64,000 nucleotides of DNA from Achromobacter marplatensis (GTDB taxonomy: Bacteria; Pseudomonadota; Gammaproteobacteria; Burkholderiales; Burkholderiaceae_B), in NCBI RefSeq assembly GCF_002209535.1, contig NZ_NJIG01000005.1, positions 310,001-374,000 on the forward strand. Direction: 5' to 3'. How positions within the stretch are numbered: the first letter of the stretch is position 1; each line of letters begins with the position of its first letter. Shown here piece by piece: positions 17,620 to 25,919 of this stretch. The notes under the pieces are model-generated. The model had not been told where the DNA came from. It saw nothing but the letters and a program-made list of their open reading frames with translations, and searched no databases. The translations under genes were made by a program, and so were the position numbers.

Positions 17620-18291
17620 TTAGCGCAGATCAGAGGCGTTCAGCTTCCAGCCCAGTTCAAGCAGCCAGCCATCCGCCGGATCCGTCTTGAAAACGCTGGC
17701 CGCCTGTTCTCGCAGGGCATGCGCGGCGGGCTCGAAGCTGGCCTCGACGACGAACAGCGGCGCCAGTTGGCGGTTGTCTTTGGATTCGCGCGGCAAAGGC
17801 GTGCTGAGCGTGGTGTCGGGCACCAGCAAGTAGGACTGGACGAAGCCGTCTGCCTGGGACAAGGCCAAGCCCACGTCGCGGGCCCGGGCAATCAGCGCCG
17901 CCGCGTCGTCCGCCATCGGCAAGGGCAACACCACCAATTGGCTGCCGCTACCGAACCCCGTCACGGCCTCGACGGCGCAGACGCGGCGCATCGGGTCGCG
18001 CATGCGGTCCAGGTTTGCGATCGACCACGGCGTCTGGCGTTCAAAGGCGGCGCGGTAGTCGGCGGTGGTGAAGGCAGCCAGCGATTCGGTCCGGTACAGG
18101 CCCAGGTACTTGCGGCCGCCGCTGCGCGACACGTAACGCGCGCCAGACAGGAAGCCGGGGATGCGCACGCGCTCTTCGACATGCTCGCGGTCGTACCAGC
18201 GGTTGAAATCGGGTTCATCGGCCGCCCCGACGTCGGACGCGACGAAGAGCAGGCCATTGGGAGTCGAGGCAGATGCGGCAGAGTGGCTCAT
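17620..18291 (-). CDS. DUF4286-like protein, probable ferredoxin-fold duplicate
   Basis: A 223-residue soluble protein beginning MSHSAASASTPNGLLFVASDVG. The block DEPDFNRWYDREHVEERVRIPGFLSGARYV resembles DUF4286/EthD-like dimeric alpha-beta barrel proteins, and a second similar half follows residue 110. The family has no settled reaction; members sit in catabolic operons. The start at 18289-18291 is chosen over an in-frame upstream codon because of fit to the family. It is 48 bases upstream of the MHS permease and probably co-transcribed. Confidence 0.7.
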   Translation of the reverse strand: MSHSAASASTPNGLLFVASDVGAADEPDFNRWYDREHVEERVRIPGFLSGARYVSRSGGRKYLGLYRTESLAAFTTADYRAAFERQTPWSIANLDRMRDPMRRVCAVEAVTGFGSGSQLVVLPLPMADDAAALIARARDVGLALSQADGFVQSYLLVPDTTLSTPLPRESKDNRQLAPLFVVEASFEPAAHALREQAASVFKTDPADGWLLELGWKLNASDLR

Positions 18292-18362
18292 AGCGGAAGA
18301 CCAACGTTCCTTCAATTTCAGAAGGCCACATCTTCATCCGCCAGGCGGGACAGGGACAAACG

Positions 18363-18393
18363 AGTAATTCTTCCTGCCAGCAACAGAATTACT
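18363..18393. repeat. Perfect 9-bp inverted repeat upstream of the DUF4286-like gene
   Basis: AGTAATTCT, 13-base spacer, AGAATTACT. Just beyond it (18402-18409) is CCCTAGGG, an 8-bp palindrome. The pair lies between the LysR stop and the DUF4286-like start and could be an operator or an mRNA hairpin. Confidence 0.55.
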
Positions 18394-18415
18394 GAGCGCT
18401 ACCCTAGGGATAACA

Positions 18416-19327
18416 CTATTGCGCCGATCCGAAACGCGGTTCCGCGACCGACGTCGTGAACTGGTCGGACGCGCGGCTGGCCAGTTCGGCGACCAGCCGG
18501 ATGGCGTCCGACCCGGCGCTTTCCACATAGCTCACCACGAGCAGTTGCGGGGGCACCGGCATGTCGCTGCGGATCACCTGCACTTCCCCGCGCGCCACAT
18601 ACTCGTAGATGGGCGGCAGCGGTACCAGCGCGCGGCCAAAGCCGCTTTTCACCAGCCGCGCCAGCGCCGAAATGGAGCTGACGCAATGCACCTTGCCCAG
18701 CGGCATGCCGGCCTCGCGGTACAGCGCCTTCAGCGCTTCATGCGGCTGCGAGCCTGGGCTCATGGTCAGCACGGGTTCGCTCAGCAATTGCTGCACGGTC
18801 AGCGAATCCTCATCGCCCGCGCGCCCCACCCAGCCCATTTCCATGGGCAGGCAGGCGGTGCTGATGATGCCGGGGTCGCTCAGCAGGTCTGTCTGCAGCG
18901 CGATGTCCAGCGCGCCTTCGCGCAGGCCCCGGTGCAGCCCGCGCGTGGTTTCGGAGGTCAATTGCACTTCGATGCCCGGGTAGGTGGACTTCAGGTTCGT
19001 CAAAAAGCCGATCAGCCAGGTGTGCACCACCGTTTCGATGGCGCCGATGCGCACCAGGCCGAAGACCTCGTCGCCTCGCTTGCCCAGCGACAGGATCTGC
19101 TGGCGGATTTCCAGCAAGCGTTCGCCGTAGTCCAGCAGCCGGGTACCGACCGCGGTCAGCCGCAGTTCCTTGGCGTCGCGCTCGAACAGGCGCGCGCCGA
19201 TGTCTTCTTCCAGCGAGGCGATGCGATTGGCCACCGCCGCCTGGGTGATATGGAGACGGTCGCTCGCGGCCCGGAAACTGCCCAGCCGCGCCGACCACAG
19301 AAATGCTTCGACAAAACGCGTATTCAT
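18416..19327 (-). CDS. LysR-family regulator, divergent from the ABC importer operon
   Basis: A 303-residue LTTR. The winged helix is at residues 1-62 (FVEAFLWSARLGSFRAASDRLHITQAAVANRIASLEEDIGARLFER). The effector-binding domain follows, opening with LVRIGAIETVVHTWL. The ATG at 19325-19327 gives the standard LTTR N-terminus; the frame is open further upstream. It is divergent from the substrate-binding protein at 19657. In the atrazine system of Pseudomonas ADP a LysR protein (AtzR) works together with NtrC, a useful parallel. Confidence 0.9.
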   Translation of the reverse strand: MNTRFVEAFLWSARLGSFRAASDRLHITQAAVANRIASLEEDIGARLFERDAKELRLTAVGTRLLDYGERLLEIRQQILSLGKRGDEVFGLVRIGAIETVVHTWLIGFLTNLKSTYPGIEVQLTSETTRGLHRGLREGALDIALQTDLLSDPGIISTACLPMEMGWVGRAGDEDSLTVQQLLSEPVLTMSPGSQPHEALKALYREAGMPLGKVHCVSSISALARLVKSGFGRALVPLPPIYEYVARGEVQVIRSDMPVPPQLLVVSYVESAGSDAIRLVAELASRASDQFTTSVAEPRFGSAQ

Positions 19328-19473
19328 CTTGAACCTGCGCCGACGGGCGGCGCCCTTCTTCCCGTCTGCTTCAAACGCCCGGGGCGGCAAGCCCCGGTCC
19401 GCGTACATGCTACCGCCTAACCGTCCGGATGCGGGCCCGTGTCCGCGTCCACAAGCTGTTGCGTCCCCTTAAA

Positions 19474-19500
19474 TGGTGCGCCATGCACCAAAGTGGTTCA
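19474..19500 (+). promoter_or_regulatory. NtrC-like binding region upstream of the ABC/amidase operon
   Basis: TGCACCAAAGTGGTTCA at 19484-19500 matches the NtrC consensus TGCACCA-WWW-TGGTGCA at all conserved positions but one. It overlaps another palindrome, TGGTGCGCCATGCACCA (19474-19490). The site centre is about 100 bp upstream of the start point predicted from the sigma-54 element at 19566, a normal enhancer distance. Confidence 0.7.
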
Positions 19501-19565
19501 TTCCCGGCACCAGCGCGACGCCCGGGAATGCGTCCGTCATAGGGCGCGGGCACGCTGGCGAAAGT

Positions 19566-19582
19566 TGGCACGGGTCTTGCTT
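19566..19582 (+). promoter_or_regulatory. Sigma-54 (-24/-12) promoter for the ABC/amidase operon
   Basis: TGGCACGGGTCTTGCTT is an exact match to TGGCACG-N4-TTGCW with the GG and GC doublets 10 bases apart. It lies 75 bases before the substrate-binding protein start. Confidence 0.8.
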
Positions 19583-19656
19583 GATGACTGGTATGCAAGC
19601 TTGTCTACAAGGCAAGCGCCGTCACCGGAAACACCGAGAGCACACCAGGAGCCCCC

Positions 19657-20664
19657 ATGATCAACCGCAATGCGCCCTACGCCTTCAACGCCACCCGCCG
19701 CCGCCTGATCCAGGGGGCCGCGATGGGCGCCGCAACGCTGGCCGCGCCCGCGCTGGTACGCGCGCAGTCGGGGCCAGTGATTCGCATCGGCTTCTGGCCC
19801 GTGGCCGCCGGCCTGCCCTTCTACGCCGCCATCGAAAAAGGCTACTTCAAGGAAGCCGGCCTGAATGTCGAACCGCTGAAGTTCGCCGGCGCCCAGCAGG
19901 TCATGGAGGCCATGCTGGCCGGACGCGCGGACGGCAGCGCCAACGGCACCGGCTCGGCCAACCTGGCCATCGGCGAAATCGCCTCGCCTGGCCTGTTCAA
20001 GATTTTCGCCTCCAATCCCAGCAACGCCAAGAACGTGCTGGACGAGTTCATTGTCGCGAAAGACAGTCCCATCAAATCCATCGCAGACCTCAAGGGGAAA
20101 AAGGTCGGATCTGGACCCGGCATCCAGAACGCCACGCTGGCCAAAGCAGTACTGGAGCGCGCCGGCGCAACCGGGGCAACCGTGGTCGAGTTGGCGATCA
20201 GCCAACACGTCGCCGCGGTTGCCGCCGGCCAGTTGGATGCTTGCTACACGCTGGAGCCCACGGGCACCGTGGGTCGCTTGAACGGCACCACCCGCGTGCT
20301 GGAAACCGGCGTCATCGCCAAATACGTACTGGGCGACCCGATGGCGCCGTGGTTTGGCGGATCGGCCTCGCTGACCACCGCCTTCCTGAAAAAGCATCCT
20401 GAAGAAAGCAAGAAATTCATCGCCGCCTATGCGCGCGGCATCGAACTGATCCGTACCAAGCCCGAAGAGGCGCGTCCCTTCATGAAGGGCTACACCGCCA
20501 TCGAAGGCCCGATGACCGAAGCCGTGCCGCTGGCCGCCTACACGCTCTACAACGAGTTCACGCCCGGCGACATCCAGTACTTCCAGAAATTCTTCGACCT
20601 CTTCACTGACAAGGGAATCTTCGCGCAGAAGGTCGACGTATCGACCATGCTTTACAAGGGCTGA
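19657..20664 (+). CDS. ABC transporter substrate-binding protein, SsuA/TauA (NMT1) type
   Basis: A 335-residue periplasmic receptor. NATRRRLIQGAAMGAATLAAPALVRAQ is a signal peptide with a twin-arginine pattern (RRRLIQG). The mature part begins with VIRIGFWPVAAGLPFYAAIEKGYFKEAGL, typical of nitrate/sulfonate/taurine/pyrimidine-precursor receptors. It probably binds a small nitrogen-containing acid, judged from the downstream amidase genes and the NtrC/sigma-54 promoter. It is first in an operon with the permease (3-base gap) and ATPase. Confidence 0.9.
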   Translation: MINRNAPYAFNATRRRLIQGAAMGAATLAAPALVRAQSGPVIRIGFWPVAAGLPFYAAIEKGYFKEAGLNVEPLKFAGAQQVMEAMLAGRADGSANGTGSANLAIGEIASPGLFKIFASNPSNAKNVLDEFIVAKDSPIKSIADLKGKKVGSGPGIQNATLAKAVLERAGATGATVVELAISQHVAAVAAGQLDACYTLEPTGTVGRLNGTTRVLETGVIAKYVLGDPMAPWFGGSASLTTAFLKKHPEESKKFIAAYARGIELIRTKPEEARPFMKGYTAIEGPMTEAVPLAAYTLYNEFTPGDIQYFQKFFDLFTDKGIFAQKVDVSTMLYKG

Positions 20665-20667
20665 TCC

Positions 20668-21474
20668 ATGACCGCAACCACCGCAAGCGGCGCCGCCACG
20701 GCGAAGAAGCCGCCCGCCAGGTTCAACGGAACCCGTCTCTTGCCGCTGATCGGCCCGCTGGCGCTGTTCGTGGTGTGGGATCTGGTTGTACGCCTGCAAC
20801 TGGTCAGCCCCGTGCTCTTGCCCACGCCCAGCGCCACGGTCGTGGCGTTGGTCAAGGGCCTGGCGGGGGGCCCATTGCTGTGGGACTTCCTGTCGTCCTT
20901 GAACCGCACGCTGCAGGCCTTCATCATCGCCGGCGTCATCGGCGTGCCCTTGGGCGTGCTGCTGGGCAGCAATGAAAAGGCCTATCGCAGCGTTGAATTC
21001 CTGGTGGATTTTTTCCGATCCACCCCATCGTCCGCGCTGATCCCGCTGTTCCTGATGATCTTCGGCGTGACAGACATGAACAAGATCGCCATCGCCGCTT
21101 TCGCGGCCGTGCTGGTCATCCTGTTCAACAGCGCCTACGGCGTCATCAATGCGCGCAAGCAGCGCGTGATGGCGGCGCGCGTGATGGGCGCGTCGCGGTG
21201 GCAAATATTCAAGGACGTGCTGATCTGGGAAAGCCTGCAGCCCACGTTCGTCGGCCTGCGCAGCGGCGTGTCGATGGCGCTGGTGATCGTGATCGTGGCG
21301 GAAATGTTCATCGGCTCGGACAGCGGGCTGGGCAACCGCATCATCAATGCGCAGCAAGTGCTGAACGTGCGCGAGATGTACGCGTCGATCCTGGCGGCCG
21401 GCGCCCTGGGCTATGTGCTGAACATTCTTTTTCTCATGCTGGAAAAGCGCGTGGTCCACTGGAGCGGCCGATAA
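20668..21474 (+). CDS. ABC transporter permease, TauC/SsuC type
   Basis: A 268-residue inner-membrane protein with six hydrophobic segments. The EAA loop is recognisable near residues 165-190 (AARVMGASRWQIFKDVLIWESLQPTFVGLR). The first 25 residues are Ala/Lys/Pro-rich and cytoplasmic. It forms the membrane channel for the receptor just upstream and is followed without a gap by the ATPase gene. Confidence 0.9.
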   Translation: MTATTASGAATAKKPPARFNGTRLLPLIGPLALFVVWDLVVRLQLVSPVLLPTPSATVVALVKGLAGGPLLWDFLSSLNRTLQAFIIAGVIGVPLGVLLGSNEKAYRSVEFLVDFFRSTPSSALIPLFLMIFGVTDMNKIAIAAFAAVLVILFNSAYGVINARKQRVMAARVMGASRWQIFKDVLIWESLQPTFVGLRSGVSMALVIVIVAEMFIGSDSGLGNRIINAQQVLNVREMYASILAAGALGYVLNILFLMLEKRVVHWSGR

Positions 21475-22296
21475 ATGTCCACCGTCATCAACCCCATCAT
21501 CGCCCCCGCGCCTGCCGCAGCACCGTTCGCGCCCGGCCCGCTCGGCACGCACATCACCATCCGCGGCCTGACCAAGTACTTCGCGGGCTGGCCGCTGTAC
21601 GAAGATTTCAACCTGGACATCCCCAAAGGCAAGATCGTCTCGGTATTCGGCCCCAACGGCTGCGGCAAGTCCACGCTGATCAACATGATCGCGGGGCTGA
21701 TCCCCATCGACGCCGGCGAGATCCTGTTCGACGGCAAGTCACTGGCGCAGACCAAGATCGGCTACGTCTTCCAGAACTACCGCGAAGCCATGTTCCCGTG
21801 GCTGCGCACGATCGACAACATCGCCTATCCGCTGCGCCTGGAAGGCCGCAGCAAGGCCGAGGTGGACGCCCGCGTGGAAGAACTGGTGGCGTCTTTCGAC
21901 GTCAAGTTCGACTTGAAGCGCTACCCCTATGAATTGTCGGGTGGCCAGCAGCAGACGGCCTCCATCATGCGCGCGCTAGCGCCCGGCCCCGAAGTGCTGT
22001 TTCTGGACGAGCCGTTCTCGGCGCTGGATTTCGAGATGACGCTGTTCATCCGCGAAAAGCTGCAGGAAGTCTTCATGCAGACCGGCACCACCATGCTGCT
22101 GGTCTCGCATGACCTGGAGGAAGCCGTGTACCTGGCCGACCAGATCCTGCTCCTGACCAAGCGGCCCACGCGCGTGGCCGAAATCCTGGACTACGCCGAC
22201 GCCCGCCCCCGCACCGTGGAAACGCTGTCCGAACCCAGCTTCATCCAGATGAAGAAACTCAGCCTGGAAATCTTCCAGCGCGAAGTGCGCAAGTAA
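21475..22296 (+). CDS. ABC transporter ATP-binding protein, TauB/SsuB type
   Basis: A 273-residue ATPase. Walker A GPNGCGKSTL lies near residues 60-69, the Q-loop FQNYREAMFPW near 100, the signature LSGGQQQTASI near 157, Walker B VLFLDEPFSALD near 177 and the switch His (VSHDLEEAV) near 208. The signature continues QQQTASI rather than the commoner xRQRVAI. The N-terminal 22 residues are Ala/Pro-rich. It energises the importer; 39 bases separate it from the next gene. Confidence 0.92.
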   Translation: MSTVINPIIAPAPAAAPFAPGPLGTHITIRGLTKYFAGWPLYEDFNLDIPKGKIVSVFGPNGCGKSTLINMIAGLIPIDAGEILFDGKSLAQTKIGYVFQNYREAMFPWLRTIDNIAYPLRLEGRSKAEVDARVEELVASFDVKFDLKRYPYELSGGQQQTASIMRALAPGPEVLFLDEPFSALDFEMTLFIREKLQEVFMQTGTTMLLVSHDLEEAVYLADQILLLTKRPTRVAEILDYADARPRTVETLSEPSFIQMKKLSLEIFQREVRK

Positions 22297-22335
22297 GCAA
22301 GCCAGTCACCATCCAGTCCACCGGGAGAGTCCGCC

Positions 22336-22518
22336 ATGACCCAGGAAACCATCGATCAATACGTGCGCAGCGCCTTGGCGCTGTCGGGGTATGCCTTGCG
22401 CGAAGCCACCACGGCCGAGGTCGTGCAGCAGTTCTCGCGCATCCACGACATTGCGGCCAGCTTCGTGGACGAAGCGCTGCCCGTCGAGCTGGAATCGGCT
22501 TCGGTGTTCCGCCCGTGA
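22336..22518 (+). CDS. DUF4089 small subunit, AtzG/HpxX-like
   Basis: A 60-residue protein, MTQETIDQYVRSALALSG at the start. The family (DUF4089) contains AtzG, the GatC-like partner that stabilises the amidase AtzE, and HpxX of the Klebsiella oxalurate cluster. Its stop overlaps the amidase start (ATG/GTG within four bases), as expected for a stoichiometric complex. It is likely helical. Assignment rests on size, sequence pattern and position directly before an AtzE-type amidase. Confidence 0.8.
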   Translation: MTQETIDQYVRSALALSGYALREATTAEVVQQFSRIHDIAASFVDEALPVELESASVFRP

Positions 22519-23903
22519 CCGGCCCCGCCGCAGACATCGCCCGCCAGGTCGCCAGCGGCGAGCGCAGCGCCGTGGCCGTGCTGGACGCCACGCTCGCGCG
22601 CATCCGCGAGCACGATCCCCGCTACAACTGCTTTACCGCAGTCACGGAAAGCCGCGCGCGGCATGAGGCGGCGGCTATCGACGCGCGACGCGCCCGCGGT
22701 GAACCGTTACCGCCGCTGGCAGGCGTGCCCTACGCAGTAAAGAACCTGTTCGACATCGCCGACGAAGTCACGCTGGCCGGCGGACGGGTCAACGCCTCCA
22801 ACGCGCCGGCCCCCCAGGATGCGCGGTTGGTAACCCGCATGCGCGAGGCTGGCGCCGTGCTGGTCGGCGCGCTGAACATGGATGAACACGCCTACGGTTT
22901 CACCACCGAGAACACCCATTACGGCGCATGCCGCAACCCGCACGACACCACCCGCATTGCGGGCGGCTCGTCCGGCGGCAGCGCGGCCGCCGTGGCGGGC
23001 GGTCTGGTGCCGCTGACGTTGGGATCGGACACCAACGGGTCTATCCGCGTGCCGGCTTCGCTTTGCGGCATCTTCGGCCTGAAACCCACCTTGGGCCGCT
23101 TGTCGCGCACGGGGTCCTTCCCCTTTGTGGGCAGCCTGGACCATCTGGGGCCTTTCGCCGCCAGCGCCAGCGATCTGGCTGCCGCCTACGATGCCTTGCA
23201 AGGCCCGGACGCCGATGACGCGGCCTGCGCGCAATACGCCGTCGATCCCGTCCTGCCTGGCCTACGCGCCGGTGCGCGCGACCTGCGCGTCGCGGTGCTG
23301 GGCGGGTACTTCGCGGAATGGGCCGGCTCGCAGGCGCGTCGCGCCGTCGAGATCGCCGCCCGCGCGCTGGACGCCACCGCCGTCGTCGAACTGCCCGGCG
23401 CAGCGCAGGCTCGCGCCGCCGCCTTCATCATCACCGCGGCCGAAGGCGGTGCGCTGCATCGCCGCCGGCTCGTCACGCACTACGACTATTACGAACCGCA
23501 TTCTCGCGACCGCCTGGTCGCGGGCAGCCTCGTGCCCGCCGCCTGGGTGCAGCAGGCGCAGCGCGTGCGCCATCGCGTCTATCGCCAAGCGCTGGCCTTG
23601 TTCGACCAATATGACGTGCTGATCGCGCCCGCCACGCCCGTTTCCGCCACCAAAGTCGGCACCGACTGGTTGACGCTGGCGGGCAAGTCTTTGCCGGCAC
23701 GCGCCAGCATGGGTCTTTTGACGCAACCGATCTCTTGCATCGGCCTGCCGGTCTGCACGGCGCCCACCTGGCCCGAAACCGAGCAGGACGGGCATCTGCC
23801 GCTGGGCGTGCAATTGATCGGCGCCCCCTGGCGCGAAGCCGACTGTCTTGGCGCCGCCTACGCGCTGGAGCAGGCCGGCGTGTCCCGGGTCCGTACGCCC
23901 TGA
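22515..23903 (+). CDS. AtzE/HpxY-family amidase (amidase-signature enzyme)
   Basis: A 462-residue amidase-signature hydrolase. The catalytic triad is visible: Lys in [11 protein letters not shown] near residue 77, then the Gly/Ser-rich loop [17 protein letters not shown] with the cis-Ser and nucleophile Ser near 150-175. [24 protein letters not shown] follows. AtzE hydrolyses 1-carboxybiuret; HpxY belongs to oxalurate breakdown. The substrate here is unknown; no cyanuric-acid hydrolase (AtzD) or allophanate hydrolase (AtzF) lies in the window. The start is GTG. Confidence 0.88.
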   Translation: MTGPAADIARQVASGERSAVAVLDATLARIREHDPRYNCFTAVTESRARHEAAAIDARRARGEPLPPLAGVPYAVKNLFDIADEVTLAGGRVNASNAPAPQDARLVTRMREAGAVLVGALNMDEHAYGFTTENTHYGACRNPHDTTRIAGGSSGGSAAAVAGGLVPLTLGSDTNGSIRVPASLCGIFGLKPTLGRLSRTGSFPFVGSLDHLGPFAASASDLAAAYDALQGPDADDAACAQYAVDPVLPGLRAGARDLRVAVLGGYFAEWAGSQARRAVEIAARALDATAVVELPGAAQARAAAFIITAAEGGALHRRRLVTHYDYYEPHSRDRLVAGSLVPAAWVQQAQRVRHRVYRQALALFDQYDVLIAPATPVSATKVGTDWLTLAGKSLPARASMGLLTQPISCIGLPVCTAPTWPETEQDGHLPLGVQLIGAPWREADCLGAAYALEQAGVSRVRTP

Positions 23904-23939
23904 ACCGCCCCTTTCCCGATTCCCTTTCAAGGCAACGCT

Positions 23940-24647
23940 ATGGAAACCGCTTTCACCGCCATCGACATGCCGCGCACGCTGGCCGACACGGCCTACGGGT
24001 CGCTGAAACGGGACATCCTGGATTTCCGGCTTGCCCCGGGCGACCGCTTCACGGAAACCGAGATCGCGGACCGCTTGCAAGTCAGCCGCACGCCCGTGCG
24101 TGAAGCGCTGTTCCGGCTGGAACGCGAAGGCTATCTTGAGGTGCGGCAGCGCAATGGCTGGCTGGTCAAGCCGCTGGACTTCAATACGCTGGACCACTTC
24201 TATGAGTTGCGCAGCGTGCTGGAAATCGCGGCCGTGCACGCGCTGTGCACCCCAGGCCAGGTGCCGGACCCACTGCGTGCGTTGCATGCGCTGGCGGACA
24301 TCTGGCTGGTGGACGACAGCGAACGTTCCAGCGACGGCGAATGGCTGGCCGACCTGGATGAACGCTTTCACATCGACCTGGTGGCCGCGGCCGGCAATCC
24401 CGAGATATCGCGCGTGCACCGCGCCGCCACCGAACGCATCCGCATCGTGCGGCGGCTGGATTTCACCTTGCCCGACCGCGTCGGCAAGACCTACGAGGAA
24501 CATGGCGCAATCCTGCGCGCGCTGCTGGCGCGCGATGCGCCCGACGCCGCCCGGCTGCTGCAATCCCATATCCAGGATAGCCAGACGGCCGTGCGCAAGA
24601 TCACGCTGCACCGTCTGTATTCCACGCGCCGCGCCAAGGCGGCCTAG
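23940..24647 (+). CDS. GntR/FCD-family transcriptional regulator
   Basis: A 235-residue regulator. The winged HTH is at residues 10-75 (LKRDILDFRLAPGDRFTETEIADRLQVSRTPVREALFRLEREGYLE). The all-helical FCD effector domain follows, with ELRSVLEIAAVHAL and the metal-liganding His residues (DERFHIDL, HGAILRALL). It lies 36 bases after the amidase and is probably in the same operon. Hpx clusters of enterobacteria also carry a GntR gene, so local control of the amide pathway is likely. Confidence 0.88.
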   Translation: METAFTAIDMPRTLADTAYGSLKRDILDFRLAPGDRFTETEIADRLQVSRTPVREALFRLEREGYLEVRQRNGWLVKPLDFNTLDHFYELRSVLEIAAVHALCTPGQVPDPLRALHALADIWLVDDSERSSDGEWLADLDERFHIDLVAAAGNPEISRVHRAATERIRIVRRLDFTLPDRVGKTYEEHGAILRALLARDAPDAARLLQSHIQDSQTAVRKITLHRLYSTRRAKAA

Positions 24648-24666
24648 GCGCGGTCCAGGACGGTCT

Positions 24667-25209
24667 TCAACCCGCCCGCAGCCAGCGCTGCAGCACGCGC
24701 GTGATGACGGGGATGCAGACAAACACCATGATGGGCGTCAGGATCACGCTGGTGATCAACACGCGCCAGAATATCGGCAGGATGCTCAAGTGCTCGCTGA
24801 CCAGTATCGAGAACACCAGCAGGACCGGAAAGTAGGCCAGCCAGATGCTGACGGCCTGCTTCCAGCGCGGCGGCGCGCTGGCGGCCTTGGGCGCAAACCA
24901 GCCCTCGGTGCCGCTGACCCGGTGCTCGTGGCTAGCCCGCACCAGCGTTGCCCCGCGTTCCAGCCACATCCGGCGCGGCAAGGATTTTTCCCAGCGGTTC
25001 AGGCTGGCCGCATCGGTGAAGCGCAACACTATCTGATACTGGTCGCCGCCTTCGGGCGGTTGCAGCACGCCCGACCCGAGAAAGCCCGGGAACCCCGCCG
25101 CGAGGATTTCGCCCTGGCGCATCCAGGACAGGAAATCGCTATAGCGCTCGGGCGCGATGTGCCGGGTAACCAGCATGGTCACCGGGGCGGAAAGGGCGGA
25201 ACTGGACAT
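24667..25209 (-). CDS. Antibiotic-biosynthesis-monooxygenase-domain protein with two membrane helices
   Basis: A 180-residue protein of the COG3224 type. Residues 1-100 form an ABM-like ferredoxin fold (VTMLVTRHIAPERYSDFLSWMRQGE, then GGDQYQIVLRFTDAASLNRWEKS). Residues 118-170 form two hydrophobic helices (AVSIWLAYFPVLLVFSIL and FWRVLITSVILTPIMVFV). The function of this fusion class is not known. It is convergent with the GntR gene (19-base gap), and its upstream region carries a sigma-54 element and two NtrC-like sites. Confidence 0.8.
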   Translation of the reverse strand: MSSSALSAPVTMLVTRHIAPERYSDFLSWMRQGEILAAGFPGFLGSGVLQPPEGGDQYQIVLRFTDAASLNRWEKSLPRRMWLERGATLVRASHEHRVSGTEGWFAPKAASAPPRWKQAVSIWLAYFPVLLVFSILVSEHLSILPIFWRVLITSVILTPIMVFVCIPVITRVLQRWLRAG

Positions 25210-25268
25210 GGCGGAACTCCTGGGCAGCGGTGCAGCGTGTTATGTCATGCGAATGCAGTGTTAACCCT

Positions 25269-25284
25269 AGCAAGCGGCATGCCA
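25269..25284 (-). promoter_or_regulatory. Sigma-54 promoter for the ABM-domain gene
   Basis: On the minus strand TGGCATGCCGCTTGCT matches TGGCACG-N4-TTGCW with one mismatch and correct GG/GC spacing. It lies about 60 bases before the gene start. Two NtrC-like palindromes sit about 109 and 138 bp upstream of the predicted start point. Confidence 0.68.
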
Positions 25285-25358
25285 GCCTTGCGGCGCAACA
25301 ATCCCCCTGGGCGAATGGCGTTGCGGACGCCAACACGGACAATTGACGCACCGCACCA

Positions 25359-25404
25359 GACACCATATTGGTGATTACCCTAGAACTCGCACCAGAACGG
25401 TGCA
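25359..25404. promoter_or_regulatory. Two NtrC-like sites between the ABM gene and hpxZ
   Basis: Site 1 (25359-25375) has a perfect core CACCATATTGGTG. Site 2 (25388-25404) is CGCACCAGAACGGTGCA, 12 of 14 conserved positions of the NtrC consensus. The centres are 29 bp apart, close to the 32-bp spacing of the classical glnA enhancer. The sites also overlap the region just upstream of hpxZ. Confidence 0.68.
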
Positions 25405-25418
25405 TATGGAGAAGACGC

Positions 25419-25793
25419 ATGGAAATCAACCTGCCCGACGTCGTGGCGGAAGTGACAGCGGCGTTCGAGCGCTATGAGACCGCCCTGGTCAACAACCAGG
25501 TGGACGTGCTGGACACCCTGTTCTGGGATAGCCCGCACACCTTGCGCTACGGCGCAAGCGAAAACCTGTACGGCTACGACGCGATCCGCGCATTCCGCGC
25601 CGGGCGCTCGCCGCAGGGCCTCGCCCGCCGCGTGCTGCGCACGGCCATCACCACCTACGGCACCGACTTCGCCACCGCCAACCTGGAATTCCAGCGCGAC
25701 GGCAGCGAGCGCATCGGTCGCCAAAGCCAGACCTGGATGCGTACGCCCGCAGGCTGGCGCGTGGTGTCCGCGCACGTCAGCCTGATGACATAG
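25419..25793 (+). CDS. hpxZ: HpxZ/AtzH-like NTF2-fold protein (DUF3225)
   Basis: A 124-residue protein. The start is the ATG with GGAGAAG six bases upstream; the frame is open further upstream. The sequence ([34 protein letters not shown], then FARRVLRT-like and [19 protein letters not shown]) is of the HpxZ/AtzH type with an NTF2-like cone fold. AtzH in the cyanuric-acid pathway acts on a dicarboxyurea intermediate; HpxZ belongs to oxalurate catabolism. Together with the AtzG- and AtzE-like genes it completes an HpxXYZ-like set, here split by the GntR and ABM genes. Confidence 0.78.
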   Translation: MEINLPDVVAEVTAAFERYETALVNNQVDVLDTLFWDSPHTLRYGASENLYGYDAIRAFRAGRSPQGLARRVLRTAITTYGTDFATANLEFQRDGSERIGRQSQTWMRTPAGWRVVSAHVSLMT

Positions 25794-25919
25794 GGTGGTC
25801 ACCAAAGGCGGACATACTCGACTGGCCTGCACGCGATAACGATATTCGGAATCGGCATTGAGCAGGCCGCTGTCCAGGTCTACACTGGGTATTCCATTTC
25901 CCGTTGGAGCACACGCCTC

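Noticed and set aside
19537-21552. 671-codon minus-strand open frame across the ABC transporter genes
   Set aside because: It is antisense to three well-conserved ABC genes and has shadow composition.
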